Notes: generated by a model from the letters alone, not told the origin. 64,000 nucleotides of DNA from Candidatus Didemnitutus sp. (GCA_019634575.1 JAHCAY010000001.1:310001-374000), one strand, 5' to 3'. Positions 8,709 through 17,617 are shown, counted from the stretch's first letter. Numbers and translations are program-made.

Positions 8709-9551
8709 GTGCGCCGGCCTGCCACGCTTCTTTGGGTCTTGCTGGTGCTCGCGTGCTTCGCCGCGAACAGCCTGCTGACGCGCCTCCTCGTCAGTCGCCA
8801 CCTGCTCGACCCGGCGGCGGTGACGATCACGCGCTTCGCCGCCGGCGCGGCGATGCTCGCGGTCATCCTCGCCATTTACGGCCGGGCGTCCGAAGTGGTG
8901 CCTCGATGGACGGACTGGCCGCTGCTGCTCGCGTTGGCCGGTTACGCACCGGCGATTTCCTATGGCTATCGGTTCATCACGGCTGCCGCGGGAACTTTCG
9001 TCTTTTATGCGCTCGTGATTCTCACGATGACAGTGGCGGGCGGCGTGCGACCCACGCGGCGCGCGCTGGGCGGCGCCGTCCTGGCGTTGGCGGGCGTGGG
9101 AGTGCTGGCCTTTGGCAAGGTCAAGGGATCGACGCCGCTCGGGGTGGGGCTGCTGGCGCTGACCGGTGCGACTTGGGGCGGATATTCGCTCCTGCTCCGT
9201 CGCCGCTCCAGTCCGCTGGCCGCCAACGCGCGAGCCTTTCTGGGCGTCGCGTTGCTGCTGCCGGCGCTCGCCTGGGTGGAGCGCGATGCGCTGGTGTGGT
9301 CGGCGAGCGGCATCGCGCTGGGCGTATTCATGGGCGCGGTCACGACGGCACTTTCCTACGCCTTGTGGGCTCGGGTGCTGCCGGAGCTCTCACCGATCGA
9401 GGCGGGAACATTTCAGTTGCTGGTGCCGGTGCTGACCGCCTCCGGCGGAGTGCTCTTGCTCGGCGAGGAGCTGTCTTGGCAACTCGGGTTGTCGGGGGCG
9501 TTGGTGCTCGGTGGCATGTGGCTGACCGTCCGGCGTGGCGGGCGAGGGTAG
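8709..9551 (+). CDS. EamA/DMT-superfamily permease
   Basis: A 280-residue integral membrane protein with ten predicted helices in two EamA repeats; the second repeat begins near residue 140 with LGVGLLALTGATWGGYSLLLRR. Such proteins export or import small metabolites such as amino acids or nucleotide precursors. The GTG start at 8709 is chosen because it follows the preceding stop by two bases and places the first helix directly after MRRPATL. The open frame continues far upstream but there overlaps the response-regulator gene in another frame and is not protein-like. Substrate is unknown. Confidence 0.82.
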   Translation: MRRPATLLWVLLVLACFAANSLLTRLLVSRHLLDPAAVTITRFAAGAAMLAVILAIYGRASEVVPRWTDWPLLLALAGYAPAISYGYRFITAAAGTFVFYALVILTMTVAGGVRPTRRALGGAVLALAGVGVLAFGKVKGSTPLGVGLLALTGATWGGYSLLLRRRSSPLAANARAFLGVALLLPALAWVERDALVWSASGIALGVFMGAVTTALSYALWARVLPELSPIEAGTFQLLVPVLTASGGVLLLGEELSWQLGLSGALVLGGMWLTVRRGGRG

Positions 9552-9573
9552 CGGCCCGCGAGGGCATCAGCGT

Positions 9574-9597
9574 CTCCTGACACGAGGTTGTCAGGAG
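9574..9597 (+). terminator. Candidate intrinsic hairpin after the EamA gene
   Basis: A perfect 9-bp inverted repeat (CTCCTGACA 9574-9582, TGTCAGGAG 9589-9597, loop CGAGGT) lies 22 bases after the permease stop and 51 bases before the next start. It lacks a T-run, so it may be a weak or Rho-assisted terminator, or a regulatory site of the downstream gene. Confidence 0.4.
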
Positions 9598-9648
9598 CGC
9601 GTGCTAGAGTGGCGACGCAATCACGCTTCAACCCTCGTCACGCCCGCC

Positions 9649-10008
9649 ATGACCACTGTCGAAATCGCCCAGAAACTCGTCGCCCACTGCCGCCAGGCCA
9701 AGTGGGAGGCCGCCCAACGCGAACTCTATGCCGACGACGCGATCAGCATCGAACCGAGCAAGACGCCGGCCTTTGAAAAGGAGACGCGCGGTCTCGCCGC
9801 CATCATTCAGAAAGGCCGCCAGTTCGATGCCATGATCGAGACCCTGCACGCGCTCAGCGTGTCGGAGCCGGTCGTCGCGACGAACTCGTTTGCCTGCACG
9901 ATGAGCATGGACGTGACGATGAAGGGGCAGGGCCGGATGCAGATGGCCGAGCTTTGCGTCTACGACGTGAAGGACGGCAAGGTCGTCTCCGAGCAGTTCC
10001 ACTACTGA
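9649..10008 (+). CDS. SnoaL-like / NTF2-fold protein
   Basis: A 119-residue protein of the NTF2-like cone fold, SnoaL-like subgroup. Typical features are the N-terminal helix (IAQKLVAHCRQAKWEAAQRELYADDAISIEP), an interrupted strand, and C-terminal beta strands ending VYDVKDGKVVSEQFHY. Members act as small-molecule binding or isomerase domains, many without a known substrate. The start is the ATG at 9649. It converges with the truncated haemoglobin gene, with only seven bases between the stops. Confidence 0.75.
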   Translation: MTTVEIAQKLVAHCRQAKWEAAQRELYADDAISIEPSKTPAFEKETRGLAAIIQKGRQFDAMIETLHALSVSEPVVATNSFACTMSMDVTMKGQGRMQMAELCVYDVKDGKVVSEQFHY

Positions 10009-10015
10009 GTCCGCT

Positions 10016-10447
10016 TCAGGACTCGGGCGACGGCCGCACGGCGGCGTGCTGGGCGATCATGTCGCGCAGGCGCTGGCCGATCTCCTCTGCGGCGCGGATC
10101 ATCTCCTCGGCTTCCACCGCGGGAAGCTGCGCGCGGCAGTTGCGCCGCCAGAGGTCGAGCCAAACCTCGAAATGCCGCGCCTCGAGTCCGAGCGGGAAGT
10201 GTTTTCGCGGCATCCCGCCGCCATAACGCACCGGACCGCCGGTGACGTTCGACCAGAAGTCGGCGATCTTCTCGAGGTGGGCCGGCCAGTCGTCGATTTG
10301 GGCGAGAAAGATCGGGCCGATTTCCCGGTGCTGGCGGACGTCGGCGTAGAAGTGCCGCAGCAACTGCAGCAGGTGCGGGCGGCCGCCGAGGCGGGCAAAC
10401 AGGGAAGAGGCCGGTGCGTCCATGGCGCGAGCGAAGCCGGATTCCAC
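10016..10447 (-). CDS. Group III truncated haemoglobin
   Basis: A 143-residue haem protein of the 2-on-2 truncated haemoglobin family. Seen: F33-Y34 of helix B, the VR...IGPIF segment, H57 with the KIADFW motif (residues 60-65) in helix E, the proximal haem ligand H83 in the PRKHFPLG segment, and W96 in helix G. The pattern closely follows group III globins such as the Campylobacter Ctb protein. Proposed roles of such proteins include oxygen handling and protection from nitric oxide, but no role can be fixed here. An internal ATG nine codons in (10423) is an equally acceptable start. It is convergent with the SnoaL-like gene. Confidence 0.85.
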   Translation of the reverse strand: MESGFARAMDAPASSLFARLGGRPHLLQLLRHFYADVRQHREIGPIFLAQIDDWPAHLEKIADFWSNVTGGPVRYGGGMPRKHFPLGLEARHFEVWLDLWRRNCRAQLPAVEAEEMIRAAEEIGQRLRDMIAQHAAVRPSPES

Positions 10448-10548
10448 GAGGAGTCATGGCAAAATCGGTTCGTGCGGCGGCGGGCGGACGGAAAATCGCG
10501 TTCCCCGTGCCGTGAAAATCTGCCAGCTTGCCGGCAACCCCCATCGCC

Positions 10549-10947
10549 ATGTCCAACGCCCTGCTCATCACCCGCACCAGCCCGCAGACCGTCGAAACCG
10601 CCTGCGCCCGCCTCCAGGAAGTTTCTGCCGCGCACAAGTTCGGCGTGCAGGCTTATCACAACCTCCGCGAGAAGATGGAGAGCAAGGGAGTGCCGTTCCC
10701 CCGCGAATGCCGCGTCGTCGAGATCTGCAACCCGAAGCACGCAGCCGTCGTGCTCGGTCACGACATCGAGATTTCCACCGCGTTGCCGTGCCGTATCTCC
10801 GTCTACGAGGAAAACGGCCGCACGGTGCTCGCGACGATCAAGCCCTCTGCCATGCTCGGCATGTTCAACGCCCCGGGCGCGGCTGCGACGGCGCAGGAAG
10901 TCGAGGACACGCTCGTCCGCATCATGGACGAGACCTGCCGCGCCTGA
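10549..10947 (+). CDS. DUF302 family protein
   Basis: A 132-residue DUF302 protein; the fold is a small alpha/beta domain of unproven function often linked to redox or metal contexts. Family-like blocks are the long helix AHKFGVQAYHNLREKMESKG, the strand RVVEICNPKHAAVVL, CRISVYEENGRTVLATI and the C-terminal VEDTLVRIMDETCRA. The ATG at 10549 is preferred to an upstream TTG at 10528. It is divergent from the haemoglobin gene and may share its control region of about 100 bases. Confidence 0.78.
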   Translation: MSNALLITRTSPQTVETACARLQEVSAAHKFGVQAYHNLREKMESKGVPFPRECRVVEICNPKHAAVVLGHDIEISTALPCRISVYEENGRTVLATIKPSAMLGMFNAPGAAATAQEVEDTLVRIMDETCRA

Positions 10948-11046
10948 AGACTGCGCCCGCGCGCGCCGACCGTCGGAGCGCGCGGCTGGAATCGACGCCG
11001 AGCTTTGCCGTTGCGGGGCCGCTCCGGGGACGCATCGTCGTCCGGC

Positions 11047-12543
11047 ATGATGCGACGTCTCTTCTTGTCGGCCGCCGTTGCCATGGCGGGTTCGTTTGGA
11101 TGGGCGCGGGCGGATGACGCGGCGGATTTCGCCGCACTGAAAATCGAGATCGCGAAGAACCACGACCGCGCCATCGCGCGATTGCAGGAGTGGATCGCGC
11201 ATCCCGCGATCGCGGCGGAGAACCGCGGATATCCGGACGGCGCGGAGCGCATGGCGGCCATGCTGCGCGACGTGGGCTTTCAGCACACCGAAGTAATCCC
11301 GACCGACGGCAAACCCGGCGTCTTCGCCACGCTCGATGCCGGAGCGCCCCGGACGGTCGGCATCTATTTCATGTATGATGTGAAGCAGTTCGACCCGCAG
11401 GAGTGGTCCTCGCCGCCACTCGAGGGCCGCATCGTCGAGAAGCAGGGCTACGGCAAAGTCATGATCGGGCGCGGCGCCACGAACCAGAAAGGCCCGGAGT
11501 CGGCATTCCTCGCAGCCATCGAGTCGTTTCGCGCCGCCGGCAAGAAGCTGCCGGTGAACCTCGTTCTCGTCGCGGAAGGCGAGGAGGAGATCGGCTCGCC
11601 GCACATCGCGCAAATCGTCCACCAGCCCCACGTGCAAGCCGCGCTCGCGAAGTGCACCGGCGTGTGGATGCCCTTTCCCGCGCAGAGCCTCGACGGCTCG
11701 GTCACGGTGAATCTCGGCGCCAAGGGCGTGATCGAAGTCGAACTCACCTCCAGCGGCGCCGCCTGGGGGCGCGGCCCGACGCGCGACGTCCACTCGTCCT
11801 TCAAATCGCTCGTCGACAGCCCAGCGTGGCATCTCGTGCAGGCGTTGAACACGCTCGTGGCCGCCGACGGCAACACCGTGGCGATCGACGGCTGGTTCGA
11901 GAATGTCCGCCCGCTCAATGAGGAGGAAAAGGGCATTCTTGCGAACGCCGTGAAAGGCCCGACGCGCGAGCGTCAGATGAAGGTCGCGTCGGCCAGCAGC
12001 AAGTGGATCGCGGATCGGCCGTTCGCCGCGGCGATGGAACACTACGTTTCGCAGCCGACGGTCAACATCGAGGGCATCTACGGCGGCTACACCGGCCCCG
12101 GCGGCAAGACGCTGCTGCCCACGAAGGCGTCCGCGAAACTGGATTTCCGCCTCGTGCCGAATCAGACCGCCGACGAAGCCGTGCGAAAGCTCAAGGCGCA
12201 CCTCGCGAAACGCGGCTTCGGCGACATCGAAGTGAACTACACCGGCGGCTACAGCCCGACGGCCACGCCCTCGAGCGCGCCGTTGATTCAAGCGCAGCTC
12301 GCCGTCCTGAAGCGCAACGGCGTCGAGGCGATTCTCTGGCCGCGCCTCGCGGGGTCCTATCCCGGCTACATTTTCACCGACGCCCCGCTGAATCTCGCCG
12401 CCGGCCACTTCGGTCTCGGCCACGGCGGCGGTGCGCATGCGCCGGACGAGTATCTCGTGATCGAGTCGGCGAATCCGCAGGTCCAGGGATACGACGGCAT
12501 GACGCTCTCCTTCGCCGAGTATCTCTACGAACTGGCGAAGTAA
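11047..12543 (+). CDS. Exported M20-family peptidase homologue with altered metal-binding residues
   Basis: A 498-residue protein starting with a signal peptide (MMRRLFLSAAVAMAGSFGWARA) and following the carnosine dipeptidase/ArgE (M20) architecture, including the dimerisation domain in the middle. The catalytic Asp (D111, MYDV) and the Glu pair E180-E181 (EGEEEIGS) are present, as is the C-terminal His in GAHAPDEY. However, the usual GHxD histidine is Met109, the bridging Asp in GRGASDDKG is Asn146 (GRGATNQKG), and the ISD aspartate is missing (VWMPFPAQ). The protein may be a non-peptidase relative or use a different metal arrangement. It stands alone between DUF302 and a methyltransferase. 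Confidence 0.82.
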   Translation: MMRRLFLSAAVAMAGSFGWARADDAADFAALKIEIAKNHDRAIARLQEWIAHPAIAAENRGYPDGAERMAAMLRDVGFQHTEVIPTDGKPGVFATLDAGAPRTVGIYFMYDVKQFDPQEWSSPPLEGRIVEKQGYGKVMIGRGATNQKGPESAFLAAIESFRAAGKKLPVNLVLVAEGEEEIGSPHIAQIVHQPHVQAALAKCTGVWMPFPAQSLDGSVTVNLGAKGVIEVELTSSGAAWGRGPTRDVHSSFKSLVDSPAWHLVQALNTLVAADGNTVAIDGWFENVRPLNEEEKGILANAVKGPTRERQMKVASASSKWIADRPFAAAMEHYVSQPTVNIEGIYGGYTGPGGKTLLPTKASAKLDFRLVPNQTADEAVRKLKAHLAKRGFGDIEVNYTGGYSPTATPSSAPLIQAQLAVLKRNGVEAILWPRLAGSYPGYIFTDAPLNLAAGHFGLGHGGGAHAPDEYLVIESANPQVQGYDGMTLSFAEYLYELAK

Positions 12544-12853
12544 GCGCGATCCGCGCGCCCTCCAGAGGTTTTTCTGAGACGCGCTTTGCCGAAGCCGTAG
12601 TCCGCGACCTTGGCCGCGCCCCAGAGCGCAATGGGCGCGTGCCAGCGCGCTGCCTGCGGTGAAAACCCGTTTCCGGAGAGCCCCTCAACCGGAAGCAAGA
12701 AGCGCGCGGCTCCCGGCCTTCGATTCCACTGGTCGCGAGCGCGTGGTGATTTCGCAGCGGAACGGGCCAGCATTATTCGGGCCGCTCGGCCCAAGGCGGA
12801 AGACGAAACGCCACGCCGTTTACAGCCGCTGCCGGGCGCGCACGTTCACGCGC
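12544..12853. other. Intergenic region (310 bp), nothing recognised
   Basis: No product can be assigned to any frame in this stretch and I see no strong hairpin or terminator. A minus-strand open frame of about 89 codons (12525-12794) exists but overlaps the peptidase gene end and resembles no known family. Confidence 0.45.
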
Positions 12854-13681
12854 ATGGAACAATCCACGAATCCTAACCAGGCGCTCTGGGAAAAGGGCGA
12901 CTTCACCGCCATCGCTGCGACGATGCGCGACTCCGGCGAGGCCTTGGTGCGCTCGCTCGACCTTGGCGCTCCGTTGCGGGCGCTCGACCTGGGCTGCGGC
13001 GACGGCACGACCGCCGTCCCGCTCGCCCGGCTCGGCGCTGAGGTGCATGGCATCGACATCGCGCGCAATCTGGTCGCCGCGGGCAACCGCCGCGCAACGA
13101 CCGAAGGACTCACGCGGCTCACGTTCCGCCACGGCGACGCCTGCCGCCTCGACGACGTGGCGAGCGGCACCTTCGACCTGACGCTGAGCGTGTTCGGAGC
13201 GATGTTCGCGCCGAAGCCGAACGATGTGGCGCGGGAGATGGTGCGCGTGACCAAGCCCGGTGGGCGGATCGTGATGGGAAATTGGATTCCGAACGACCCC
13301 ACGTCCTTCGTATCGCAGCTGCTGCGGATCAGCGCGGCGTTCACTCCGCCGCCGCCCGCGGACTTCGTCAGTCCGATGCTGTGGGGCGTCGAATCGCACG
13401 TGACGGAACGGTTCGCGCAGGCCGGCGTGCCGGTGCAGAGCGTGACTTTCGCGCGCGACACATTCTTCTTTCGTTCCGCAAACCTGACGCCCGAGGGCTT
13501 CATCGACGTGTTCCGCCGGTTCTACGGCCCGACCATGAATGCCTTTGCTGCGGCGGAGAAAAACGGTCGCGCCGACGAGTTGCAGCGCGAACTCGTGGCC
13601 GAGGCGAAGAAGCACAATCGCCCCGGCAAGGGCGGCGTGGAAATCCCCGCGACGTTCATGCGGGTGACCGTGCGGGTCTAA
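12854..13681 (+). CDS. Class I SAM-dependent methyltransferase
   Basis: A 275-residue methyltransferase. Motif I (ALDLGCGDGTTAVPLA), the acidic residue at the end of strand 2 (VHGIDIARN), motif II (FDLTLSVFGAMFAP) and the post-II KPGGRIVMGNW segment define a ubiquinone/UbiE-like Rossmann fold. The substrate is unknown; the C-terminal part (YGPTMNAFAAAEK) resembles generic UbiE-type methyltransferases seen beside diverse genes. The ATG at 12854 is the first that gives a sensible N-terminus (MEQSTNPNQALWEKGDF). The stop overlaps that of the convergent psuG gene by four bases. Confidence 0.82.
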   Translation: MEQSTNPNQALWEKGDFTAIAATMRDSGEALVRSLDLGAPLRALDLGCGDGTTAVPLARLGAEVHGIDIARNLVAAGNRRATTEGLTRLTFRHGDACRLDDVASGTFDLTLSVFGAMFAPKPNDVAREMVRVTKPGGRIVMGNWIPNDPTSFVSQLLRISAAFTPPPPADFVSPMLWGVESHVTERFAQAGVPVQSVTFARDTFFFRSANLTPEGFIDVFRRFYGPTMNAFAAAEKNGRADELQRELVAEAKKHNRPGKGGVEIPATFMRVTVRV

Positions 13682-14601
13682 CTCGTCGCGCTGGCGGCGG
13701 AGATTGCGCGCGCGATCTCCGCCCCGAAGCGCGCGTTGTTCAGGACCAGTGCGATGTTCGCCTCGAGCGAGCGTCCGTCGGTCAGCTCGAAGAGACGCTG
13801 CAATAGGAAGGGCGTCACGGCCTTCGCCGCGATGCGGCGTTCGGCCGCCTCGGCGAGCGCGCGCTCGATGAACGGCGTGATGACAGCGCGCGGAATCTCC
13901 GCGGCCGCCGGAATCGGATTCGCCACCAATTGCCCGCCCGGCAATCCGAGACGCGCGCGCTGGATGTGCGCGGCGGCGATCTGGGTCGCGCGGTCGAGAC
14001 GCAGCGGCGCGCGCAGCCCGGAGGAGCGCGACCAGAAAGCGGGAAACTCGTCCTGGCCGACCGCGATGACGGGCACGCCGAGCGTCTCGAGCACCTCGAG
14101 TGTCTTGGGCAGATCGAGGATCGCCTTGGCACCGGCAGACACTACGGAGACGGGCGTTTCCGCGAGTTCGCGGAGATCGGCGGAAACGTCGAACGACAAC
14201 TCGGCGCCGCGATGGACGCCGCCGATGCCACCGGTGGCGAACACGGAAATGCCGGCGAGCCGCGCGCAAATCATCGTCGCCGCAACCGTTGTCGCGCCGG
14301 TGCGGCCGGTGGCGACGCACACGGCGAGGTCGGCGCGAGAGAGCTTCATCACGTCGCGGGCGCGACCGAGTTGCTCGAGTTCCGCGTCGCTCAGGCCGAT
14401 GTGAATGCGGCCGTCGATGACGGCGATCGTGGCGGGCACGGCGCCGGCAGCGCGCACCTCGGCCTCGACGCGGCGTGCAGTGGCGACGTTCTGCGGGTAG
14501 GGCATGCCGTGCGTGATGATCGTCGATTCGAGCGCGACCAGCGGACGGCGCTCCACGCGGGCGGCTTCGACTTCGGCGGAAAATTGCAGCGGCAGCATCA
14601 T
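13678..14601 (-). CDS. psuG: Pseudouridine-5'-phosphate glycosidase
   Basis: PsuG splits pseudouridine 5'-phosphate into uracil and ribose 5-phosphate, the second step of pseudouridine breakdown. The 307-residue protein has the family hallmarks: ALESTIITHGMPYPQN near the N-terminus, the GRIHIGL block, KLSRADLA, ATGGIGGVHR, the SAGAKAILDLPKTLE lysine region and LVANPIPAAAEIP near the C-terminus. The length is typical for the family. It follows a PfkB kinase gene by 49 bases on the same strand, which is the expected partner (pseudouridine kinase). The first of two consecutive ATGs (14599-14601) is taken as start. Confidence 0.94.
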   Translation of the reverse strand: MMLPLQFSAEVEAARVERRPLVALESTIITHGMPYPQNVATARRVEAEVRAAGAVPATIAVIDGRIHIGLSDAELEQLGRARDVMKLSRADLAVCVATGRTGATTVAATMICARLAGISVFATGGIGGVHRGAELSFDVSADLRELAETPVSVVSAGAKAILDLPKTLEVLETLGVPVIAVGQDEFPAFWSRSSGLRAPLRLDRATQIAAAHIQRARLGLPGGQLVANPIPAAAEIPRAVITPFIERALAEAAERRIAAKAVTPFLLQRLFELTDGRSLEANIALVLNNARFGAEIARAISAASATS

Positions 14602-14650
14602 GCGATGAGCGCCATGTGACGGCATTCGCGCGCGGAAGCCAAGGCGTTCC

Positions 14651-15550
14651 TCACGTGCCGATTTCGCCCATGACGTGGGCGCTCGCGGCGCGCAACGCGG
14701 CCGCCAGCGCGGTTCGCCGGTCAGCTCCGGCATGCTCCGCGACGATGTGCGCGCCCATGAAGGCGTCGCCGGCGCCGGTGACGCGATGGACGCGGACCTT
14801 TTCCGGCGTGCCACAGATGAAGTCCGCCCCGCGCTGGACGTCGCAACACGCACGGTCGCCGGCCGTGACGAGCACGCGCGCGGCACCGCGTTCGAGCAGA
14901 CCATGCGCCGCCGCGGTGGTGTCGTCGAAGCGCGTGTCGCACAGCACGCAGGCTTCCTCGAGATTGACGTAAAAGGTGGCGCGAGGGTGGCCGAGCACCG
15001 GCCGCAGACGCTCGGCTTTGGCCGGACTCGCAGGTGCCACGCGCAAATCCGCCGCCGCGAACAATGGCGAGCATGCGATCTCGGCAAGCAGCGCCGCCGT
15101 GAGATTGCCGTCGAGCGCGATGAGACCGCGCCAGGGGCGCTCCTCGCTGCCGAGCCGGCCGTCCGCCAGCGGGGCGAGGATGCGGTCGCCGGCCGCTTCG
15201 AGGGAGTGCGCGTCAGCGACTGCGGCGACGAGGCCCTGGTTGTCCTCGACCGCCAGGTAGCGATCGGTCGGCTGGTGCGGAGAGCGGAAGGCGAATCGCG
15301 TATCGATTCCGCGGCGCTGGCAGACGGCGATGAGCTCGTCGCCTTCGTCGTCGCAACCAAGCGCCGTGAGCACGGCGGGTTGCAGTCCGAGTTGGCGCAG
15401 CGTCAGGGCGATGTTCAGGGCAACGCCGCCCGGCACGCGCGTGATGCGGCCGGGCACATCCGCACCGTGGGGCATGCTGTGGGGCGAGCGGCCGATGATG
15501 TCCCAGAGCACCGAGCCAATGCAGAGGATGTGCGGTGCTGTCGCGTTCAC
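14651..15550 (-). CDS. PfkB-family sugar kinase, probable pseudouridine kinase
   Basis: A 299-residue ribokinase-fold kinase predicted to phosphorylate pseudouridine at the 5' position, feeding PsuG. It begins with the PfkB nucleoside-kinase core (ILCIGSVLWDIIG, VPGGVALNIALTLRQLG), and ends with the catalytic VTGAGDAFMGAH motif, D262 being the base. The function rests on its position directly upstream of psuG; a ribokinase or other nucleoside kinase is the alternative. The start is a GTG at 15548-15550 that overlaps the stop of the upstream gene by four bases (GTGA), indicating translational coupling. E. coli PsuK is the same family. Confidence 0.85.
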   Translation of the reverse strand: MNATAPHILCIGSVLWDIIGRSPHSMPHGADVPGRITRVPGGVALNIALTLRQLGLQPAVLTALGCDDEGDELIAVCQRRGIDTRFAFRSPHQPTDRYLAVEDNQGLVAAVADAHSLEAAGDRILAPLADGRLGSEERPWRGLIALDGNLTAALLAEIACSPLFAAADLRVAPASPAKAERLRPVLGHPRATFYVNLEEACVLCDTRFDDTTAAAHGLLERGAARVLVTAGDRACCDVQRGADFICGTPEKVRVHRVTGAGDAFMGAHIVAEHAGADRRTALAAALRAASAHVMGEIGT

Positions 15551-15852
15551 GGCGCGCGCCGACGTTTGGCGAGGTCGGACGGCATCTCGAGGGTCTCGGC
15601 ATTCCAGCCTTCGAGGCGAAGAACGTCGGCGAGGCATTGCTCGAGCTCGGCGTGGGCCTTGGCGGCGGCGAGCGCGATGCGTTCGTGCACGGAGCGATCG
15701 GCGCCTTGGTCGATGAGGCACTCTTGCTGGTATTTGTGCAGTTCACGCATCTGCCCGATCGCCTTGCAGACCTGAGCCGGGCAGGCGCATTGGTAGACCA
15801 TGGCCTGTTCGATGATTTTGCGAAGAGCCTCGCGTGGGTAGCGCAGTTGCAT
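15547..15852 (-). CDS. Hypothetical protein, first gene of the pseudouridine operon
   Basis: A 101-residue, mostly helical soluble protein with a CACPAQVC cysteine cluster near residues 23-29 and several charged helices after it. I do not recognise a family. It ends with a four-base overlap with the kinase start, so the three minus-strand genes form one tightly coupled operon; this makes a role in pseudouridine handling possible but not shown. The three clustered Cys residues could bind a metal. It is divergent from the AlkD-like gene, with 122 bases between them. Confidence 0.6.
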   Translation of the reverse strand: MQLRYPREALRKIIEQAMVYQCACPAQVCKAIGQMRELHKYQQECLIDQGADRSVHERIALAAAKAHAELEQCLADVLRLEGWNAETLEMPSDLAKRRRAP

Positions 15853-15974
15853 GGCCCAGTATTCGTCGACTTGGGCGGAAAGCTAAAGGGAATTCCCGGG
15901 CGCTGCGCCGGGTTCCCGCGACGCCGCCGAAAATTGGCGTGCACCGCGGAACCACGACCCTAGTAACGGCGGCC

Positions 15975-16682
15975 ATGCAACTCGACGACGTGATGACAGC
16001 GTTGGCGGCGAAGGGCAGCGAGGCGACGAAGCGGATCTTCCTGAAGCACGGGGCGAAGGAGCCGTTCTTCGGCGTGAAGGTGGCGGACCTGAAGACGATC
16101 GCGAAGAAGATCAAAGGCGACCAGTCGCTCGCCCTCGAGCTCTACGCGACTGGCAATGGCGACGCACAATACCTCGCCGGGATGGTCGCCGACGGCGCGA
16201 AGATGTCGCGTCGGGAGTTGCAGACTTGGGCGGACCGGGCCGGGTGGCGCATGATCTCGAACACGATCGTGTCGTGGGTGGCGTCGGAAAACCCGGATGG
16301 GCTCGCGCTGGCGCTGCGCTGGATCGATGCGAAAAAGGAGCCGCTGGCGCAAGCCGGCTGGTCCACACTCGGGGCGTGGGTCACGACGCATGCGGACGCG
16401 GAGCTGGACATGAAGCTGTTGACCGCACTGCTGGAGCGCGTGACGAAAACCATCCACGCGCAACCCGATCGCGTGCGGCAGCAGATGAATTACTTCGTGA
16501 TCGCGGTCGGCACCTACGTCGCCCCGCTCGGCGACAAGGCGATCGCGGCGGCGCGACAGATTGGCCGCATCGCGGTGGACGTCGGCGATACCGATTGCAG
16601 GATCCCCGACGCTGAAAGCTACATCATGAAATCCCGCCGCGGCGCGCCGAGCGCGCCGAAGCGGGCGACAGTGCGGTGCTGA
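15975..16682 (+). CDS. DNA alkylation repair protein (AlkD-like, COG4912)
   Basis: A 235-residue all-helical HEAT-like repeat protein of the DNA alkylation repair family. AlkD enzymes remove N3- and N7-alkylated purines without base flipping. Seen: FFGVKVADLKTIAKKI, YLAGMVADGAKMSR, DRAGWRMISNTIVSWVA and the RQQMNYFVIAVGTYVAPL helix. The sequence resembles the distant COG4912 branch rather than Bacillus AlkD itself, so glycosylase activity is an inference. The start is the ATG at 15975. It converges with qorB with three bases between the stops. Confidence 0.8.
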   Translation: MQLDDVMTALAAKGSEATKRIFLKHGAKEPFFGVKVADLKTIAKKIKGDQSLALELYATGNGDAQYLAGMVADGAKMSRRELQTWADRAGWRMISNTIVSWVASENPDGLALALRWIDAKKEPLAQAGWSTLGAWVTTHADAELDMKLLTALLERVTKTIHAQPDRVRQQMNYFVIAVGTYVAPLGDKAIAAARQIGRIAVDVGDTDCRIPDAESYIMKSRRGAPSAPKRATVRC

Positions 16683-16685
16683 CGA

Positions 16686-17540
16686 TCAGCGCGGCAGCGC
16701 CGCGCGGATGGCGTCCGCGAGCGGTGTCGTCGGGCGGCCGATCAGCTGGCTCAGCGTCCGCTGATCGTCGAACAGCGCGCCTTGCGAGGCGCCGACGTCC
16801 CAGGAAGCAAGGCCGTGTGCCAGCGGCGGCGGGAGTCCGGCCTTCAGCAGGATTTCGGCATACTGCGCCCCCGGCAGATTTACGTAAGGGATACTCCGGC
16901 CCGTCTGGCGCGAGAGCTCGGCGGTGAATTCCGCAAGCGTGTAGGCGTGGTCGCCCGCGAGCTCGTAGGTCTGATTGGGCTGCACGCCGCCGGTGAGTGC
17001 GGCGACCGCGGCGGCAGCGTAGTCGGCGCGTGCCGCAGAGGCGATACGTCCGTCGCCGGCGCTGCCGACAAAGGCGTTGTGCGCGAGCGCGGGCGGAATG
17101 CTGGCGGTGTAATTCTCGTGATACCAACCGTTGCGCAGGATCACGTGCGGGACGCCGGACTGCTGCAATATCTGCTCCGTGGCGTGGTGCTCGGGTCCGA
17201 GGTTGAGTGGCGTCGCGTTCGCGCGCAGCAAGCTGGTGTAGACAATCAACCCGGCGCCAGCGCTGCGCGCGGCGGCGATGACGTTCGCGTGCTGTGCCGC
17301 GCGACGGCCGAAATCGGTGCCGGAGATGAGCAGAACCTTCTCGACACCGGCGAAGGCTCGTTGGAGGGCGACAGGGTCGTCGTAGCCCGCGGTGCGGACG
17401 ACGACCCCGCGCGCGGCGAGCGGGGCGGCTTTGGCGGCATCGCGCACGACGGCGACGATGTGCGCGGCGGGGATGCGGGTGAGAAGTTGCTCGACGACGA
17501 GTTGGCCGAGTTGTCCGGTGGCGGCGGTGATGGCGATCAT
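16686..17540 (-). CDS. qorB: NAD(P)H:quinone oxidoreductase, QorB/YtfG type (NmrA-like SDR)
   Basis: A 284-residue atypical short-chain dehydrogenase of the NmrA-like group, very similar throughout to E. coli QorB (YtfG), which reduces quinones with NADPH. The Rossmann motif AATGQLGQ is at residues 6-13. Other shared blocks are [39 protein letters not shown] and the C-terminal [28 protein letters not shown]. It is divergently transcribed from an HxlR-family regulator, the same pairing as ytfG/ytfH in E. coli, so quinone- or electrophile-responsive control is likely. The gene stop is three bases from the convergent alkylation-repair gene. Confidence 0.9.
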   Translation of the reverse strand: MIAITAATGQLGQLVVEQLLTRIPAAHIVAVVRDAAKAAPLAARGVVVRTAGYDDPVALQRAFAGVEKVLLISGTDFGRRAAQHANVIAAARSAGAGLIVYTSLLRANATPLNLGPEHHATEQILQQSGVPHVILRNGWYHENYTASIPPALAHNAFVGSAGDGRIASAARADYAAAAVAALTGGVQPNQTYELAGDHAYTLAEFTAELSRQTGRSIPYVNLPGAQYAEILLKAGLPPPLAHGLASWDVGASQGALFDDQRTLSQLIGRPTTPLADAIRAALPR

Positions 17541-17617
17541 GGGAGGAGAGGAGGTTGTGGGCGGGCGGTTCGCACTCGGCGCTTGCTTCGGTGCGGGAGT
17601 CGCCCTTGGTTACGAAA

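Noticed and set aside
12525..12794. Possible 89-residue minus-strand gene
   Set aside because: It overlaps the end of the peptidase gene and resembles no family; treated as open by chance.
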